A stretch of 52,105 nt of DNA. It comes from Lentimicrobiaceae bacterium. GTDB lineage: Bacteria > Bacteroidota > Bacteroidia > Bacteroidales > F082. Position 1 is the first letter of the stretch. The number at the start of each line of letters is the position of its first letter. The stretch covers positions 1 through 52,105 of the forward strand of contig SUWV01000019.1 in NCBI GenBank assembly GCA_015061315.1, read 5' to 3'. This document shows positions 7,638 through 16,632 of this stretch, in pieces. A program made the position numbers and the translations under genes. The notes beneath the pieces are model-generated. The model was not told where the DNA came from. It searched no databases and worked only from the letters and a program-made list of their open reading frames with translations.

Positions 7638-8675
7638 ATGAAAATATTAGTTACAGGAGGTACTGGATATATCGGTTCTCATACCGTTATCGAATTACAG
7701 AAAAAAGGCTATGAGGTCATCATCGTCGATGCTTTGTTCAACTCGCGTATTCAGGCTTTAGACGCTATAGAGAAAATCTCTGGCATACGTCCTGAATTCG
7801 AGTCTTTCGACCTCGCTAACCAAAGTCTCACCGATGATTTCTTCTCACGTCATGACGACATCAAAGGTATCATACACTTCGCAGCTCATAAGGCTGTGGG
7901 TGAGTCGGTGGATCAGCCTATAAAATATTATCGTAACAACTTAGACTCTTTGATGAATATACTCGAGTCTATGAAAAAATATAATGTGCCTAATTTGGTG
8001 TTTTCTTCTTCTTGTACCGTTTACGGTCAGCCTGACGCCGAGCATCTGCCAGTGTCGGAGAAGGCTCCTATTAAAAAGGCAGAGAGTCCTTACGGTAATA
8101 CAAAACAGATAGCTGAAGAAATTATTTCAGAATCTATAAACGCCTATCAAGGCTTGAACGCCATAGCGCTAAGATATTTCAATCCTGTTGGTGCTCACGA
8201 CAGCGCTATGATAGGTGAGCTTCCTCTCGGAGTGCCTAACAACCTGATGCCTTATATCACACAGACAGCTTACGGGATAAGAGAATGCCTTAAAGTCTTT
8301 GGTGACGACTATCCAACTCCCGACGGAACTCCTATCCGCGATTATATTCATATCATGGACTTGGCAAAGGCTCATGTCATTGCAGTGGAAAGAATGATTG
8401 AAGGTAAGATGAAAAAGTCTTTCGAGATATTTAACCTCGGAACAGGAACAGGCTATTCGGTCTTAGATGTCATCAGATCTTTCGAGAAAGTGTCGGGTCT
8501 TAAATTGAATTATGAAATAGTGGGTAGAAGAGCAGGCGACATCGAAAAGGTCTGGGCAGACCCAACATTCTCTAATGAAGAGTTAGGCTGGAAAGCAGAA
8601 CGCTGCTTAGATGAAATGACTGCCTCAGCATGGAAATGGGAACAGGCTTATAGAAAAGGAGAAACCTTGTTTTGA
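7638..8675 (+). CDS. galE: UDP-glucose 4-epimerase
   Basis: This 345-residue extended short-chain dehydrogenase/reductase interconverts UDP-glucose and UDP-galactose using bound NAD. The Rossmann motif GGTGYIGSHT is at residues 7-16, followed by the SSSCTVYGQP segment and the YxxxK catalytic pair in YGNTKQ. RYFNPVGAH and RDYIHIMDLAKAH are characteristic of GalE. The length fits the family. It is 6 bp behind the sugar aminotransferase and followed by a bidirectional terminator. UDP-GlcNAc epimerisation is also possible, since some GalE enzymes do both. Confidence 0.95.
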   Translation: MKILVTGGTGYIGSHTVIELQKKGYEVIIVDALFNSRIQALDAIEKISGIRPEFESFDLANQSLTDDFFSRHDDIKGIIHFAAHKAVGESVDQPIKYYRNNLDSLMNILESMKKYNVPNLVFSSSCTVYGQPDAEHLPVSEKAPIKKAESPYGNTKQIAEEIISESINAYQGLNAIALRYFNPVGAHDSAMIGELPLGVPNNLMPYITQTAYGIRECLKVFGDDYPTPDGTPIRDYIHIMDLAKAHVIAVERMIEGKMKKSFEIFNLGTGTGYSVLDVIRSFEKVSGLKLNYEIVGRRAGDIEKVWADPTFSNEELGWKAERCLDEMTASAWKWEQAYRKGETLF

Positions 8676-8711
8676 TAAGTCACCGAGTCACTGAGTCTCC
8701 AAGTCACCAAG
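8676..8711. repeat. Phrase repeat, family C (AGTCAcc/GAGTCAc)
   Basis: Directly after galE comes a run of AAGTCACC-GAGTCACT-GAGTCTCC-AAGTCACC units. It resembles the AAGTCAAnGAGTCAAnAAGTC runs at 30047-30080 and 38366-38391 and the coding copies at 36588-36627 and 41507-41543. Confidence 0.65.
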
Positions 8712-8824
8712 TGGCTCTGTAAGAGCATGAGATAAATAGCCAGGTATGGAGTGTAACGGAATGCCTGAGGGGGAAACGAGACAACAAGTAGGGACTCAAT
8801 TTATTTCACGTCTCTTTATAGCAT

Positions 8825-8860
8825 AAAAAAATCCGATTCATTGTTGAACCGGATTTTTTT
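8825..8860. terminator. Bidirectional terminator between galE and the PpiD-like gene
   Basis: A 16-bp stem with one A-C mismatch (arms 8825-8840 and 8845-8860; core ATCCG/CGGAT), flanked by A7 and T7 and with loop TTGT. The symmetric A/T tracts let it terminate both convergent genes. Confidence 0.9.
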
Positions 8861-8882
8861 GTTTTGATACCTTATTATATTA

Positions 8883-10994
8883 TCAATAGAACAAGATGCT
8901 GTTATCTTCAATCTTAACGTTGTCTTTCAAAGCTGAGTAAGCTGAGTTGTTAAGGATTTGATTGTTGAATCTTGTGCGATATTCTCTAACGATGCTGCTA
9001 TAGTCTGTTGTTGCTGCAGCTGGTGTTTCTTTAGTGACTTTCACTACGAAGAGACCGTTACCGCCAACTATAGGTTCTGATACTTCGCCTTCTTTCATGC
9101 CGATGACAGTACCGATGACTTTATCTTCAACGCCGAAGTTACCAAAGCCACGACCTTCAAATGTCACGTTGTCAACTGTTGTCTTTTCACCTTTCATATT
9201 GTCGATCATCTTTTGATAGTCGGTGCCGTATGTCTTAGCTTGTTCTGCTAACATAGCGCCTTTCTTTTCTTTCTTGATGACGAACTGATAACGATCAGCG
9301 ATTTCTTCGTATGGAGTGAAGCCTTCTTCTACAGATTTGGTGAGGACTGCTACGACATACATATTGTCTAAGTCGAATATTGTTGACATGTCACCTACTT
9401 TAGTATTTTCATCGAAAGCCCAGCGGACGATTTGACGAGGGTTGCTGATACCTGTGATGAAGTTGGTGTTCTTTCTCAAAGAAGGATATGTACGTTTGTT
9501 GAGACCTTGTTCTTCGATAGCTTTGTTGAAATCTTCAGCTGTTGTGTTTTCTGTGACGAATTTGTTAGCTTCAGCGAATACGTTTTGATATGTTGCTGAA
9601 CTTGGTGTTATCTCGTGAGCTAATACAGCTAAACGTGCTTTAGGAGCTGCTTCTTTGCGGTCGGTGACTTTGATGATGTGATAGCCGAAAGGAGTTTCAA
9701 CCATACCGATAGTACCGACTTTATTGTCTTGTACAAATTCGTTGAAGTTATGAACCATCATGCCGTCTGTAAACCAGCCGAGGTCACCGTTGTTTGTTTG
9801 TGCGCTTGGGTCGTCGGAGAAGTCTTTAGCAAGAGCTTCTAATTTTGAGTTGTCTTTCTTAACGACGTTCAAGATGCTGTCGGCTAATGCTTTTGCTTCT
9901 TCTTTAGTACGTGTTGCATCGCTGCGTAATGCGTTAGCGTAGCTTACTAAGATATGTGATGCCATCAAAGAGTCGGAACGGTTTTCCATAGCGACGATCT
10001 TTGCTATGTTATAGTAACCTTCATTTTCATAAGGACCATAAACGAAACCCACGCCATTGTTTTGGTCGAAGATGACTTGTTCTAACTCAGCAGGAACATC
10101 TTTTCTTGATTTCCATGTGCTGTCGTAAGCGAGGTCTGAGTTTGCGTTTACGAAGTTAGCAGCGTTGTCAATCTCAGTGAAATCTTTCTTGAGGTCGCTG
10201 ACATATTTCTTTGAATAATCGACGTCAGCTTTTGAAGGAGTGATATCAAATACTACATAGTCGATGCTACGTGTAGCTTCTGTTTGATATTTGTTTTTGT
10301 TGTTGTTATAGAACGCTTTGTTGTCGGCGTCATTGACAACGACTGTTGAGTCGGCTACTGTGTTATAGCGAACTGCATAAACTTCAGCTGAAGTCTTGTC
10401 GTTTTTGTCGGCATAAATACGTTCTGCTAATTTATTAGGAAGGTAGAAACCTTTTTTCAAAAGTGTTTCATATTTTGTGTTCAATCTGTCTTCTTTGATA
10501 GCGCGTTCAAAGTTAAGCCAGTTAGATTTTAACTCAGGGTTGAGTGTCTGGAAATCTCTGATGTAAGTAGCGACGAGTTCTCTGTTGAAGCTGCCATCAG
10601 GATTTGTGAAGCTTTGAACTACATATTGGTTAGGGTTTTCTCCTAAGAACTGATCGTATAATTCATCACCTGATACTACAAGACCGAGGTCTTCGTATTC
10701 GTTTTCCATGATGATTTCTCTAATCATTTGTTCTAATGTGTTGGCATGTACAGAGTAGTTGTCTTCTGTGCTTAACGAACCTCCGTTTTGTGCTTTCACA
10801 TTTTCAAGATTCATATTGACTAAATTGCTATAATCTTGATAAGTGATTTTTTTGCCATCAACAGTAGCTACGTTAGTTGTCTGTCTGCTGTTAGTGCTTT
10901 TGAAAAGGTCGCCTAAAACAAATGCCAAAAGAGCAATACCTACGATAACGACCAACAATCCATAATGCTTTCTAATGTTTCCAATTGCTGCCAT
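8883..10994 (-). CDS. PpiD/SurA-like periplasmic peptidyl-prolyl isomerase chaperone
   Basis: This 703-residue protein has one N-terminal transmembrane anchor (about residues 11-31, HYGLLVVIVGIALLAFVLG), then a large periplasmic region that starts with a SurA-N-like helical chaperone domain. A parvulin rotamase domain follows at about residues 340-450 (ASHILVSY, FSDDPSAQTNNGDLGWF, TPFGYHIIKV). A further C-terminal parvulin-like segment ends with GLFVVKV near residue 655. PpiD-type proteins help outer-membrane and secreted proteins fold as they leave the translocon. It is the last gene of the coaX-to-ppiD run, separated from the CorC-like gene by about 140 bp that hold a -7 box (TAAATTTGC, 11059-11051), so it can also be transcribed alone. 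Confidence 0.88.
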   Translation of the reverse strand: MAAIGNIRKHYGLLVVIVGIALLAFVLGDLFKSTNSRQTTNVATVDGKKITYQDYSNLVNMNLENVKAQNGGSLSTEDNYSVHANTLEQMIREIIMENEYEDLGLVVSGDELYDQFLGENPNQYVVQSFTNPDGSFNRELVATYIRDFQTLNPELKSNWLNFERAIKEDRLNTKYETLLKKGFYLPNKLAERIYADKNDKTSAEVYAVRYNTVADSTVVVNDADNKAFYNNNKNKYQTEATRSIDYVVFDITPSKADVDYSKKYVSDLKKDFTEIDNAANFVNANSDLAYDSTWKSRKDVPAELEQVIFDQNNGVGFVYGPYENEGYYNIAKIVAMENRSDSLMASHILVSYANALRSDATRTKEEAKALADSILNVVKKDNSKLEALAKDFSDDPSAQTNNGDLGWFTDGMMVHNFNEFVQDNKVGTIGMVETPFGYHIIKVTDRKEAAPKARLAVLAHEITPSSATYQNVFAEANKFVTENTTAEDFNKAIEEQGLNKRTYPSLRKNTNFITGISNPRQIVRWAFDENTKVGDMSTIFDLDNMYVVAVLTKSVEEGFTPYEEIADRYQFVIKKEKKGAMLAEQAKTYGTDYQKMIDNMKGEKTTVDNVTFEGRGFGNFGVEDKVIGTVIGMKEGEVSEPIVGGNGLFVVKVTKETPAAATTDYSSIVREYRTRFNNQILNNSAYSALKDNVKIEDNSILFY

Positions 10995-11050
10995 AATTCT
11001 ATGCTATTTTTAATTATTTATTCCTATTTATGAGTACTTTGATTAAGTTT

Positions 11051-11059
11051 GCAAATTTA
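11051..11059 (-). promoter_or_regulatory. -7 box for the PpiD-like gene
   Basis: Minus strand TAAATTTGC, a perfect TAnnTTTG match, 56 bases before the ATG at 10994. Confidence 0.6.
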
Positions 11060-11136
11060 CAAAACCATTCGATACAATCGACATTTTTATAAAAAAAATA
11101 ATATGTGATGATAAAACTATCGTTGGTGTGTGTAAC

Positions 11137-12402
11137 TTATTGATTATTTTTGATTTCGACTTCTTCTAACTTGGTGTCAGTAGCTTTTATTATCTTAAAT
11201 ATATAATTGCCGATAGCAATTTCTTCTCCTATTTGAGGGATACTTTCATGGTAATGAATTATGTAACCTGCGAGTGTTTCGTAATCGTCCGATTCCGGGA
11301 AATTAAGTTTATAGTTTTTATTGAGATAGTCGATTTCTAATCTTGCAGAAAAGATATAATTATCATTATTAATAATTTCTTCTACTGTATCTTCTTCATC
11401 AAATTCATCTTCAATCTCACCGAATATTTCTTCTATCAAATCTTCCATGCTGATGATTCCTGACGTGCCTCCAAATTCATCAACGACAACGGCTATGCTT
11501 TGATGTTTCTTTGATAATATCTTCAGAAGCTCTTGAGCCGAATATGTTTCAGGATAAAATTGTATTGGACGCACTTTCAACCTGAGATCCGTGGTTTTTG
11601 TAAGTACGTCGTTGATATGTATGTATCCGATGATGTTATCAATATTGTTTTCAAATACCAACAGTTTAGAGTGTTTCGTCTCTTCAAAAATAGCCTTTAC
11701 TTCTTCTATAGAACTTTCAATGTCAATTGCTTGTATCTCGGTACGAGGCACCATACATTCTCTTAGTTTAACATTATGAAAGTCGATGGCATTTTGAAAC
11801 AGTTCTATTCCTTGTTGTATGTCTTCGTCCTCGTCATCTGGATTTGCATATTCTTTAATATAATCGTTCAAATCGACGGTATTGAGTTTGTATTCTTCAT
11901 GAGGTATGTCGACGCGAAGAATATATTTTATGACTAATTCTGAAATTCCAATATATATGAGTATGATGGGGTAGAGTATGATGAAAAGTATCATCGCTGG
12001 CAAGGCGAAGATCGTCATGCTCTTGTTAGGATTGATACCGAAGATTATCTTAGGAAGAAACTCTCCTGTGATAAGTACTAACAAGGTCGATAATATTGTC
12101 TGACACAATAATACGACGAAGTCGTTTACTAATATCTCTGGCAAAATGTCAATGACGAAAGGCTCCAATATTCTTGCTATGGCGATACCGTAGATTACGT
12201 TCGCGATGTTGTTGCAGAGCAGGAGACAGCCTATGAACTGCGACTGGTGTTTAAAGAATTTGTTGATGATCTTAGCCGAGAAATTATTTTTCTTCAGATC
12301 TAATTCTAACTGTAATCTGTTGGTGCTCAAGAATGCTATCTCCATTCCGGAAAACATGGCGGAGCACATCAGAGATATTATCACTATGTATATATCGCTC
12401 AT
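11137..12402 (-). CDS. DUF21/CBS/CorC_HlyC membrane protein (CNNM-type)
   Basis: A 421-residue member of the hemolysin-C/CorC/CNNM family. Residues 1-160 form the DUF21 transmembrane domain with about four helices. A cytosolic CBS pair follows (first about 208-260 with the hallmark MVPRTEI, second about 275-325 with VVVDEFGGTSGIISMEDL), then a CorC_HlyC ligand-like domain at about 345-415. Family members are implicated in magnesium or other divalent cation transport and are often mislabelled hemolysins. In Bacteroidota a related protein is the gliding protein GldE. The start is 8 bp after the lptC stop, so it is in the coaX operon. Transport of Mg2+ is inferred, not shown. Confidence 0.85.
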   Translation of the reverse strand: MSDIYIVIISLMCSAMFSGMEIAFLSTNRLQLELDLKKNNFSAKIINKFFKHQSQFIGCLLLCNNIANVIYGIAIARILEPFVIDILPEILVNDFVVLLCQTILSTLLVLITGEFLPKIIFGINPNKSMTIFALPAMILFIILYPIILIYIGISELVIKYILRVDIPHEEYKLNTVDLNDYIKEYANPDDEDEDIQQGIELFQNAIDFHNVKLRECMVPRTEIQAIDIESSIEEVKAIFEETKHSKLLVFENNIDNIIGYIHINDVLTKTTDLRLKVRPIQFYPETYSAQELLKILSKKHQSIAVVVDEFGGTSGIISMEDLIEEIFGEIEDEFDEEDTVEEIINNDNYIFSARLEIDYLNKNYKLNFPESDDYETLAGYIIHYHESIPQIGEEIAIGNYIFKIIKATDTKLEEVEIKNNQ

Positions 12403-12410
12403 ATCGTAAA

Positions 12411-12974
12411 TTATTCTTCGTCTTCAATTTCGAGTGTGGCTCTCATGCCGTGAATCACTCTTTGTGTGAAACCTTCGTTGGCAATCAGGCTGTCGCCGTA
12501 TATTATCTTATCGGGACTTGTTATCTTGACAGAATTGCGTGTATATATTTTTTTTGTCTTTTGATTCCAATATAATGTCTCAGAATATAAGGTCTCTTTG
12601 GTTTCAAGATTCTCTACTACGACGCTGTCTTTGGCAAACATCAGCTCTTCCTTGTCGTAGCGTATTCCGTAATCGCCTCTTATCTTTGATGTAGGGATAG
12701 TGTCTTTTTCATAGAGGTAAGCCACAAAGCCTTTGGGAAATTCCAAGATGGCGCTGTCGCCTTCCATACTGTGCATCACTGGTGCCATGAGTTTGGCTTG
12801 CACGAAGCCTGAGTCGCTTCTCGTGAAAACGACATTATAGGCGAGAACTCCATTGATGGTGTCGGTGTCTATAAATTCCTTGACCTTATCTAAGGAGTTT
12901 TCACAAGAAAACAACACCATAACCATGTTGGCTATGATGTTGATTTCTAAAAATATTTTCAAAAATTTCTTCAA
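12411..12974 (-). CDS. lptC: LptC-like LPS export lipoprotein
   Basis: A 187-residue protein with a hydrophobic N-terminus ending at Cys24 (VLFSC), so probably a lipoprotein. The rest is the beta-jellyroll typical of LptC: a start like NGVLAYNVVFTRSDSG, then alternating strands with LYEKD, KEELMFAKDSVVVEN and YSETLYWNQKTKKIYT. This last segment, a Bacteroidota LptC hallmark, describes beta-strand edges that pass LPS to LptA. LptC receives lipopolysaccharide from the LptBFG pump and hands it over in the periplasm. It lies between the TPR protein gene and the CorC-like gene on one transcript. E. coli LptC is TM-anchored; lipoprotein anchoring is inferred. Confidence 0.8.
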   Translation of the reverse strand: MKKFLKIFLEINIIANMVMVLFSCENSLDKVKEFIDTDTINGVLAYNVVFTRSDSGFVQAKLMAPVMHSMEGDSAILEFPKGFVAYLYEKDTIPTSKIRGDYGIRYDKEELMFAKDSVVVENLETKETLYSETLYWNQKTKKIYTRNSVKITSPDKIIYGDSLIANEGFTQRVIHGMRATLEIEDEE

Positions 12975-12975
12975 A

Positions 12976-13011
12976 GTCCTAACTTTTAACTTTAGACTTT
13001 AATCATCAGAC
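12976..13011. repeat. Phrase repeat, family B (CTTTAGACTTTA)
   Basis: The 37-bp gap between lptC and the TPR gene is made of CCTAACTTTTAACTTTAGACTTTA-like words, the same vocabulary as at 30116-30147 and 37359-37427. Confidence 0.55.
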
Positions 13012-14367
13012 TTATTCTGTCTTAGCTGCTCTTACCTTTGTGGTCTCGTTGATCCAGCAGCCTTCGATAGTGAAATCTTGACCTTCTTCAAAGCCGTTGA
13101 AGAATATGCTTTCTATTGTTGGGAAATAATGTACGTAAGCATTGATGAGTTCGTTGGCTTTGTCTTTGAGTGATGGGTCGATAGACTTGGCTTTTTCAAA
13201 TTGGTCTACTGCTGCCCAGAAAGCTGTCTTTGAATAGAAGTCGCCTGAGCCACAGTCTTTAGCACTTGCTGCATATAACTGACCTATGATGATGAAAGGC
13301 TCGCCGTTGCTCTTGTCTAATTCGTAAGCTCTTCTTGCATAGGTGCGACCTTGTTCGTAATTCTTGTTCATATTCATGATTTGAGCAAGGTAGATATATG
13401 ATTGGTGTGCCCAGTCTGTGTTTTCGCTTTTTGTCGACTCAAGGAGATATTTTGTTGCTTGGTTGTAATCTTTTTCAGCGAGATATTTCTTACCGATTAA
13501 GTAAGCTGATTCTGGTGATGGATTGACTTTATGCAAGTTGACTGCTACAGCGAGGTATAATTCTGAGTCGTCGCATTTTCTCTTTTCCAAGACCTGAGCT
13601 ATCTTAGTCAATAACTCAACATCGTTAGGATTAGCATCGAATTTAGGTTGATAGATACGTACTAAATCTTCGCAATTAGCGTATGGCTGTACTGCGAGGT
13701 CTAAGTTAGCTTTTGTTTCGTTGAAGTTGTTGAGAACTTTTTCATTAGCCATCTCTGTGTTCACTTTGATGTTATAATCGACAATGCCAGAGAGACGGTC
13801 ATATTCGTCTAAGATAGCGCTTTCTTCCAACTTGCCGTTCTTCACCATGGTGATGACTGTTGTGAAATATGTGTTGATGAAAGCGTAGTTGCTGTTGGTG
13901 CCATCTAACTCGATAGCTTGTTTAAGAGCGTTGTAAGCTTCTTCGTAACGATGAGGTGCCCATGTGAAGATGTCGATACCTTTACGTCCCATGATGTTAC
14001 CTACTTGTGAACCGTTTTTGCCATTAGGGAAATATTCAGCTCTCTTGTCATAAATCATAATGAGAGTGTCGACATATTTGTCTTTTATCTCAGCATTTTT
14101 TTCTGGTCTGATGAATGCGTATGTCATGATTGTTACACCATCAAGATATGTATTTTGTCTTAATGATGGACAGTTGTTGTAAACATTTCTCCATGACGTG
14201 ATCATTTGTTGGTTGATGTTCTTTGGATTATACTTTGCTTGTTTCCAGTGGCTGATGTATTCGCGATACAAAGAATAATCTGTTTCACAATCTTCTTGTG
14301 CTTGTGTTGTGACATTTCCTGCGAGGAATAATGCTAAGCTTAATAATAAAAATCTTCTAAATTTCAT
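13012..14367 (-). CDS. Secreted TPR-repeat protein of the coaX operon
   Basis: A 451-residue exported protein with a signal peptide (residues 1-24, cut after TQAQ). The mature chain is almost all helix pairs of tetratricopeptide type. Clear examples lie around residues 150-170 (Y-EAYNALKQAIELDG), 285-315 (Y-IGKKYLAEKDYNQATKYLLES) and 325-350 (GRTYARRAYELD). TPR proteins are scaffolds; no catalytic domain is visible. It sits between the beta-barrel protein gene (22 bp upstream) and lptC, an order I recognise from other Bacteroidales, suggesting a periplasmic or outer-membrane assembly role. The function is unknown. Confidence 0.8.
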   Translation of the reverse strand: MKFRRFLLLSLALFLAGNVTTQAQEDCETDYSLYREYISHWKQAKYNPKNINQQMITSWRNVYNNCPSLRQNTYLDGVTIMTYAFIRPEKNAEIKDKYVDTLIMIYDKRAEYFPNGKNGSQVGNIMGRKGIDIFTWAPHRYEEAYNALKQAIELDGTNSNYAFINTYFTTVITMVKNGKLEESAILDEYDRLSGIVDYNIKVNTEMANEKVLNNFNETKANLDLAVQPYANCEDLVRIYQPKFDANPNDVELLTKIAQVLEKRKCDDSELYLAVAVNLHKVNPSPESAYLIGKKYLAEKDYNQATKYLLESTKSENTDWAHQSYIYLAQIMNMNKNYEQGRTYARRAYELDKSNGEPFIIIGQLYAASAKDCGSGDFYSKTAFWAAVDQFEKAKSIDPSLKDKANELINAYVHYFPTIESIFFNGFEEGQDFTIEGCWINETTKVRAAKTE

Positions 14368-14389
14368 TTTAATTATTTTTTATGATTTG

Positions 14390-15670
14390 TTATTGATATC
14401 TTTTCTTGACGAACCATCGGTCATAAATCGACATGCTGATTGAGATGTTGAAATATGATTCTTTGACGAGATTGTTTTTGACAGTTCCCATCGTACCGAA
14501 CTCTAATGCTATGTTGAACGATGTTAGTGAACGAGGTACCGGTATGCCAGCACCTAATGTTATGCCGTATCTGTTGATAGACTGTCCGTAGATGTTATAA
14601 TAAGTCTGGTCGAAGTGGAAACCTGCTCTATAGGTTATTTTCTTGTAATATTTTGATATTGATGTTGATTCTGGTTTATAAGAACATCCGATCGCTACGT
14701 TCCATGAGTTTTGTAATGAGTCGTTGATACCATTCATGCTGAAGCCTTCCCATGCAGCCCAGTTGAAATCGGCTCCTACAACGAAACCTTTTTTGTTGTC
14801 GAACTTAATACCTGCACCGAAACCTTGTGGAATCTTGATGCTTACATTCTCATTTTCAATATATTTTAAAGTGTCTATTGGCGACTCTGCGAGGTTGTTG
14901 TAACCCTTGAACATATTTCTGATAAAGATGTCTCTCTTCGATGATATGTTGGAACCTTGAGAATAGGTAAGACCAAGAGCGATGTCATATTTGTTTATAG
15001 GTAGCCTATAAATTACACCGTAATCAAATTTAAAGTCATTGACTCTCATTTCTATAGAGCGTTTACCGTTGAGGAAATATGTTGAGTCGGGATAATATAT
15101 CGTAGTGTTGTCGAATAAGGTTCCAAAGATAAATGACGCTGTAACACCGACAGATAAGTCGTCTGTTATCTTGAGGCCGTTGGCAAAGAATACCCTGTTC
15201 AAACCGCCTTCACCTTGAAAAGCGATATTGTAACTTCCTAAGTCGTGATGTTCTGTGATGACGTTATACTCTCTGTTTGTATAAGGCATGATGCCAAGAC
15301 CTATTTTCCATCTTTTGGTGGCGCTAAGTCCTATGCTTGCATAATCGAAAGAGGCGTTAGAACCTGATTCTGACAGCTTGTTGGTAGAAAATGTAGCTGT
15401 CTTGATGTAAAATCCGGCATCGAACAAGAACGATAATGTATCGATACTTGCGTATGCTGCTGGGTTGTTAGGGTTCAATAAACAATGGTCGCTCATAGCA
15501 TTGGCAACACCACCCATTCCTTTTAACATGGTACTCGGCGAACTTGTATAGATGTCGCCTAAGCCGAATCTGGAATATGGTGTGCTTAAATCTGATTGTG
15601 CATCAACATTAACATTAAGCACAATGACGATTAAGCTTAGTAAAAAATATTTTATGTCTTTATATTTCAT
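14390..15670 (-). CDS. Outer-membrane beta-barrel protein, FadL/OmpP1-like
   Basis: A 426-residue protein with a signal peptide (about residues 1-24, ending NVDAQ) followed by a chain of short amphipathic strands and many aromatic residues. The start LSTPYSRFGLGD and the GMGGVANAM and NPNNPAAYA segments resemble the plug and first strands of Bacteroidota FadL/PorV-like barrels. The C-terminus (WFVKKRYQ) is strand-like. The ATG overlaps the coaX stop by 4 bp (ATGA), so it is translationally coupled to coaX. Candidate roles are uptake of hydrophobic compounds or a structural barrel used by the envelope machinery; nothing in the sequence decides. Confidence 0.8.
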   Translation of the reverse strand: MKYKDIKYFLLSLIVIVLNVNVDAQSDLSTPYSRFGLGDIYTSSPSTMLKGMGGVANAMSDHCLLNPNNPAAYASIDTLSFLFDAGFYIKTATFSTNKLSESGSNASFDYASIGLSATKRWKIGLGIMPYTNREYNVITEHHDLGSYNIAFQGEGGLNRVFFANGLKITDDLSVGVTASFIFGTLFDNTTIYYPDSTYFLNGKRSIEMRVNDFKFDYGVIYRLPINKYDIALGLTYSQGSNISSKRDIFIRNMFKGYNNLAESPIDTLKYIENENVSIKIPQGFGAGIKFDNKKGFVVGADFNWAAWEGFSMNGINDSLQNSWNVAIGCSYKPESTSISKYYKKITYRAGFHFDQTYYNIYGQSINRYGITLGAGIPVPRSLTSFNIALEFGTMGTVKNNLVKESYFNISISMSIYDRWFVKKRYQ

Positions 15671-16398
15671 TGATAATTAAGAATATATCTTAAACCTTTA
15701 AAAGTAAAGTTTGCGTCTGCAAATATGCAATTTTTTAACTTATTTTCAAAGAAAATATTGTCTCCACCTATAATAAAAACATTTAACATTTCATAAATGT
15801 TTGAAAATCTTTTGATAAATCCTTCAATCTCATACATAATGCCATTTATTACTCCTGATATTAAACATTCTTTTGTGGAATTACATATTATATTTTCACA
15901 TTGATGGCTGAGAACTGAAAGTTGTTGGTTTTCAATTAGTGGTAACTTCTCGGTATAATCATTCATCGCCTTGAGACGTAGTTTTATGCCAGGACTTATT
16001 GGTCCGCCGTGATATTCATTGTCGCACGTTATTATGTCGTACGTGATGCAAGTCCCAATGTCGATTATCAAATTGTTTTGTCTCGGTTTTTCAACCATCG
16101 CTGCTGCAACCGCAACTAATCTGTCGCTTCCGACTTGACTTTTGTCGTAATTTATCTTGAAAGGTAGCGGCGTCTCGCCTGAAAGTATCACCGTCTCAAT
16201 ATCACACAGCTGCTCCCGACATTCCGCGACTTTACCGCCCACCGACGAAATGATACATCTGTCGATATAAGGGAACTTTTTTATAAGCTCCTTTAAATCA
16301 TCGCTGTATGGATTGAAAGCGGATAGAGATATTATCCTTTCTCCATCGAAAACCGCATATTTCGCTCTCGTATTGCCAATGTCTATCGTTAATATCAC
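15667..16398 (-). CDS. coaX: Type III pantothenate kinase
   Basis: A 243-residue ASKHA-fold kinase that phosphorylates pantothenate in the first step of coenzyme A synthesis. The phosphate-1 motif is LTIDIGNTRAKYAVFDG (residues 3-19). GSDRLVAVAAA carries the catalytic Asp of the family, phosphate-2 is IDIGTCITYD, and GGPISPGIKLRLKAM closes the pantothenate site. The start is GTG at 16398; no upstream ATG gives a better N-terminus, and MILTIDIGN aligns with the family. A -7 box lies 16 bases upstream, so coaX heads the six-gene envelope operon, a common arrangement in Bacteroidales. Confidence 0.93.
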   Translation of the reverse strand: MILTIDIGNTRAKYAVFDGERIISLSAFNPYSDDLKELIKKFPYIDRCIISSVGGKVAECREQLCDIETVILSGETPLPFKINYDKSQVGSDRLVAVAAAMVEKPRQNNLIIDIGTCITYDIITCDNEYHGGPISPGIKLRLKAMNDYTEKLPLIENQQLSVLSHQCENIICNSTKECLISGVINGIMYEIEGFIKRFSNIYEMLNVFIIGGDNIFFENKLKNCIFADANFTFKGLRYILNYQ

Positions 16399-16413
16399 AA
16401 CTAATTATTTTTT

Positions 16414-16422
16414 GCAAATATA
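16414..16422 (-). promoter_or_regulatory. -7 box of the coaX operon
   Basis: Minus strand TATATTTGC, a perfect TAnnTTTG match, about 16 bases upstream of the coaX GTG. It probably drives coaX through the CorC-like gene. Confidence 0.7.
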
Positions 16423-16468
16423 CTGATAATGAGTGTTAAATAAATTATTTTCAAAAAAAATATTTTTT

Positions 16469-16502
16469 TTTGTCGAAGTATAGAAAAAAGTTGTATCTTT
16501 GC
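16469..16502 (+). promoter_or_regulatory. Promoter of tRNA-Phe
   Basis: A -33 TTTG (16469-16472) and a -7 TATCTTTGC (16494-16502) are 21 bp apart, an excellent match to the Bacteroidota sigma-ABfr consensus, 18 bases before the tRNA. Confidence 0.8.
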
Positions 16503-16519
16503 ACTCGCAAAACAACGGA

Positions 16520-16595
16520 GGTACCATAGCTCAGTTGGTAGAGCAATGGACTGAAAATCCATGTGTCGCTGGTTCGAATCCCGCTGGTACCACCA
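16520..16595 (+). tRNA. tRNA-Phe (GAA)
   Basis: A 76-nt cloverleaf with encoded CCA. The acceptor stem is GGTACCA (16520-16526) paired with TGGTACC (16585-16591). The D arm is GCTC-AGTTGGTA-GAGC. The anticodon stem ATGGA/TCCAT carries loop CTGAAAA with anticodon GAA at 16553-16555. The T arm is GCTGG-TTCGAAT-CCCGC, in which the central pair is T70-C82 (16570/16582), a mismatch. All other stems are complete. It stands alone with its own promoter and terminator. Confidence 0.97.
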
Positions 16596-16596
16596 C

Positions 16597-16632
16597 AAAA
16601 CGCTGACTGATAACGGTCGGCGTTTTTTTTTT
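16597..16632 (+). terminator. Terminator of tRNA-Phe
   Basis: AAAACGCTGAC (16597-16607) pairs with GTCGGCGTTTT (16616-16626) with one G-T pair, followed by further T residues: a standard intrinsic terminator 1 base after the tRNA. Confidence 0.85.

Noticed and set aside
11137..12402. Hemolysin
   Set aside because: The name attached to this family is historical; DUF21, CBS and CorC domains indicate a membrane ion-handling protein, not a toxin.
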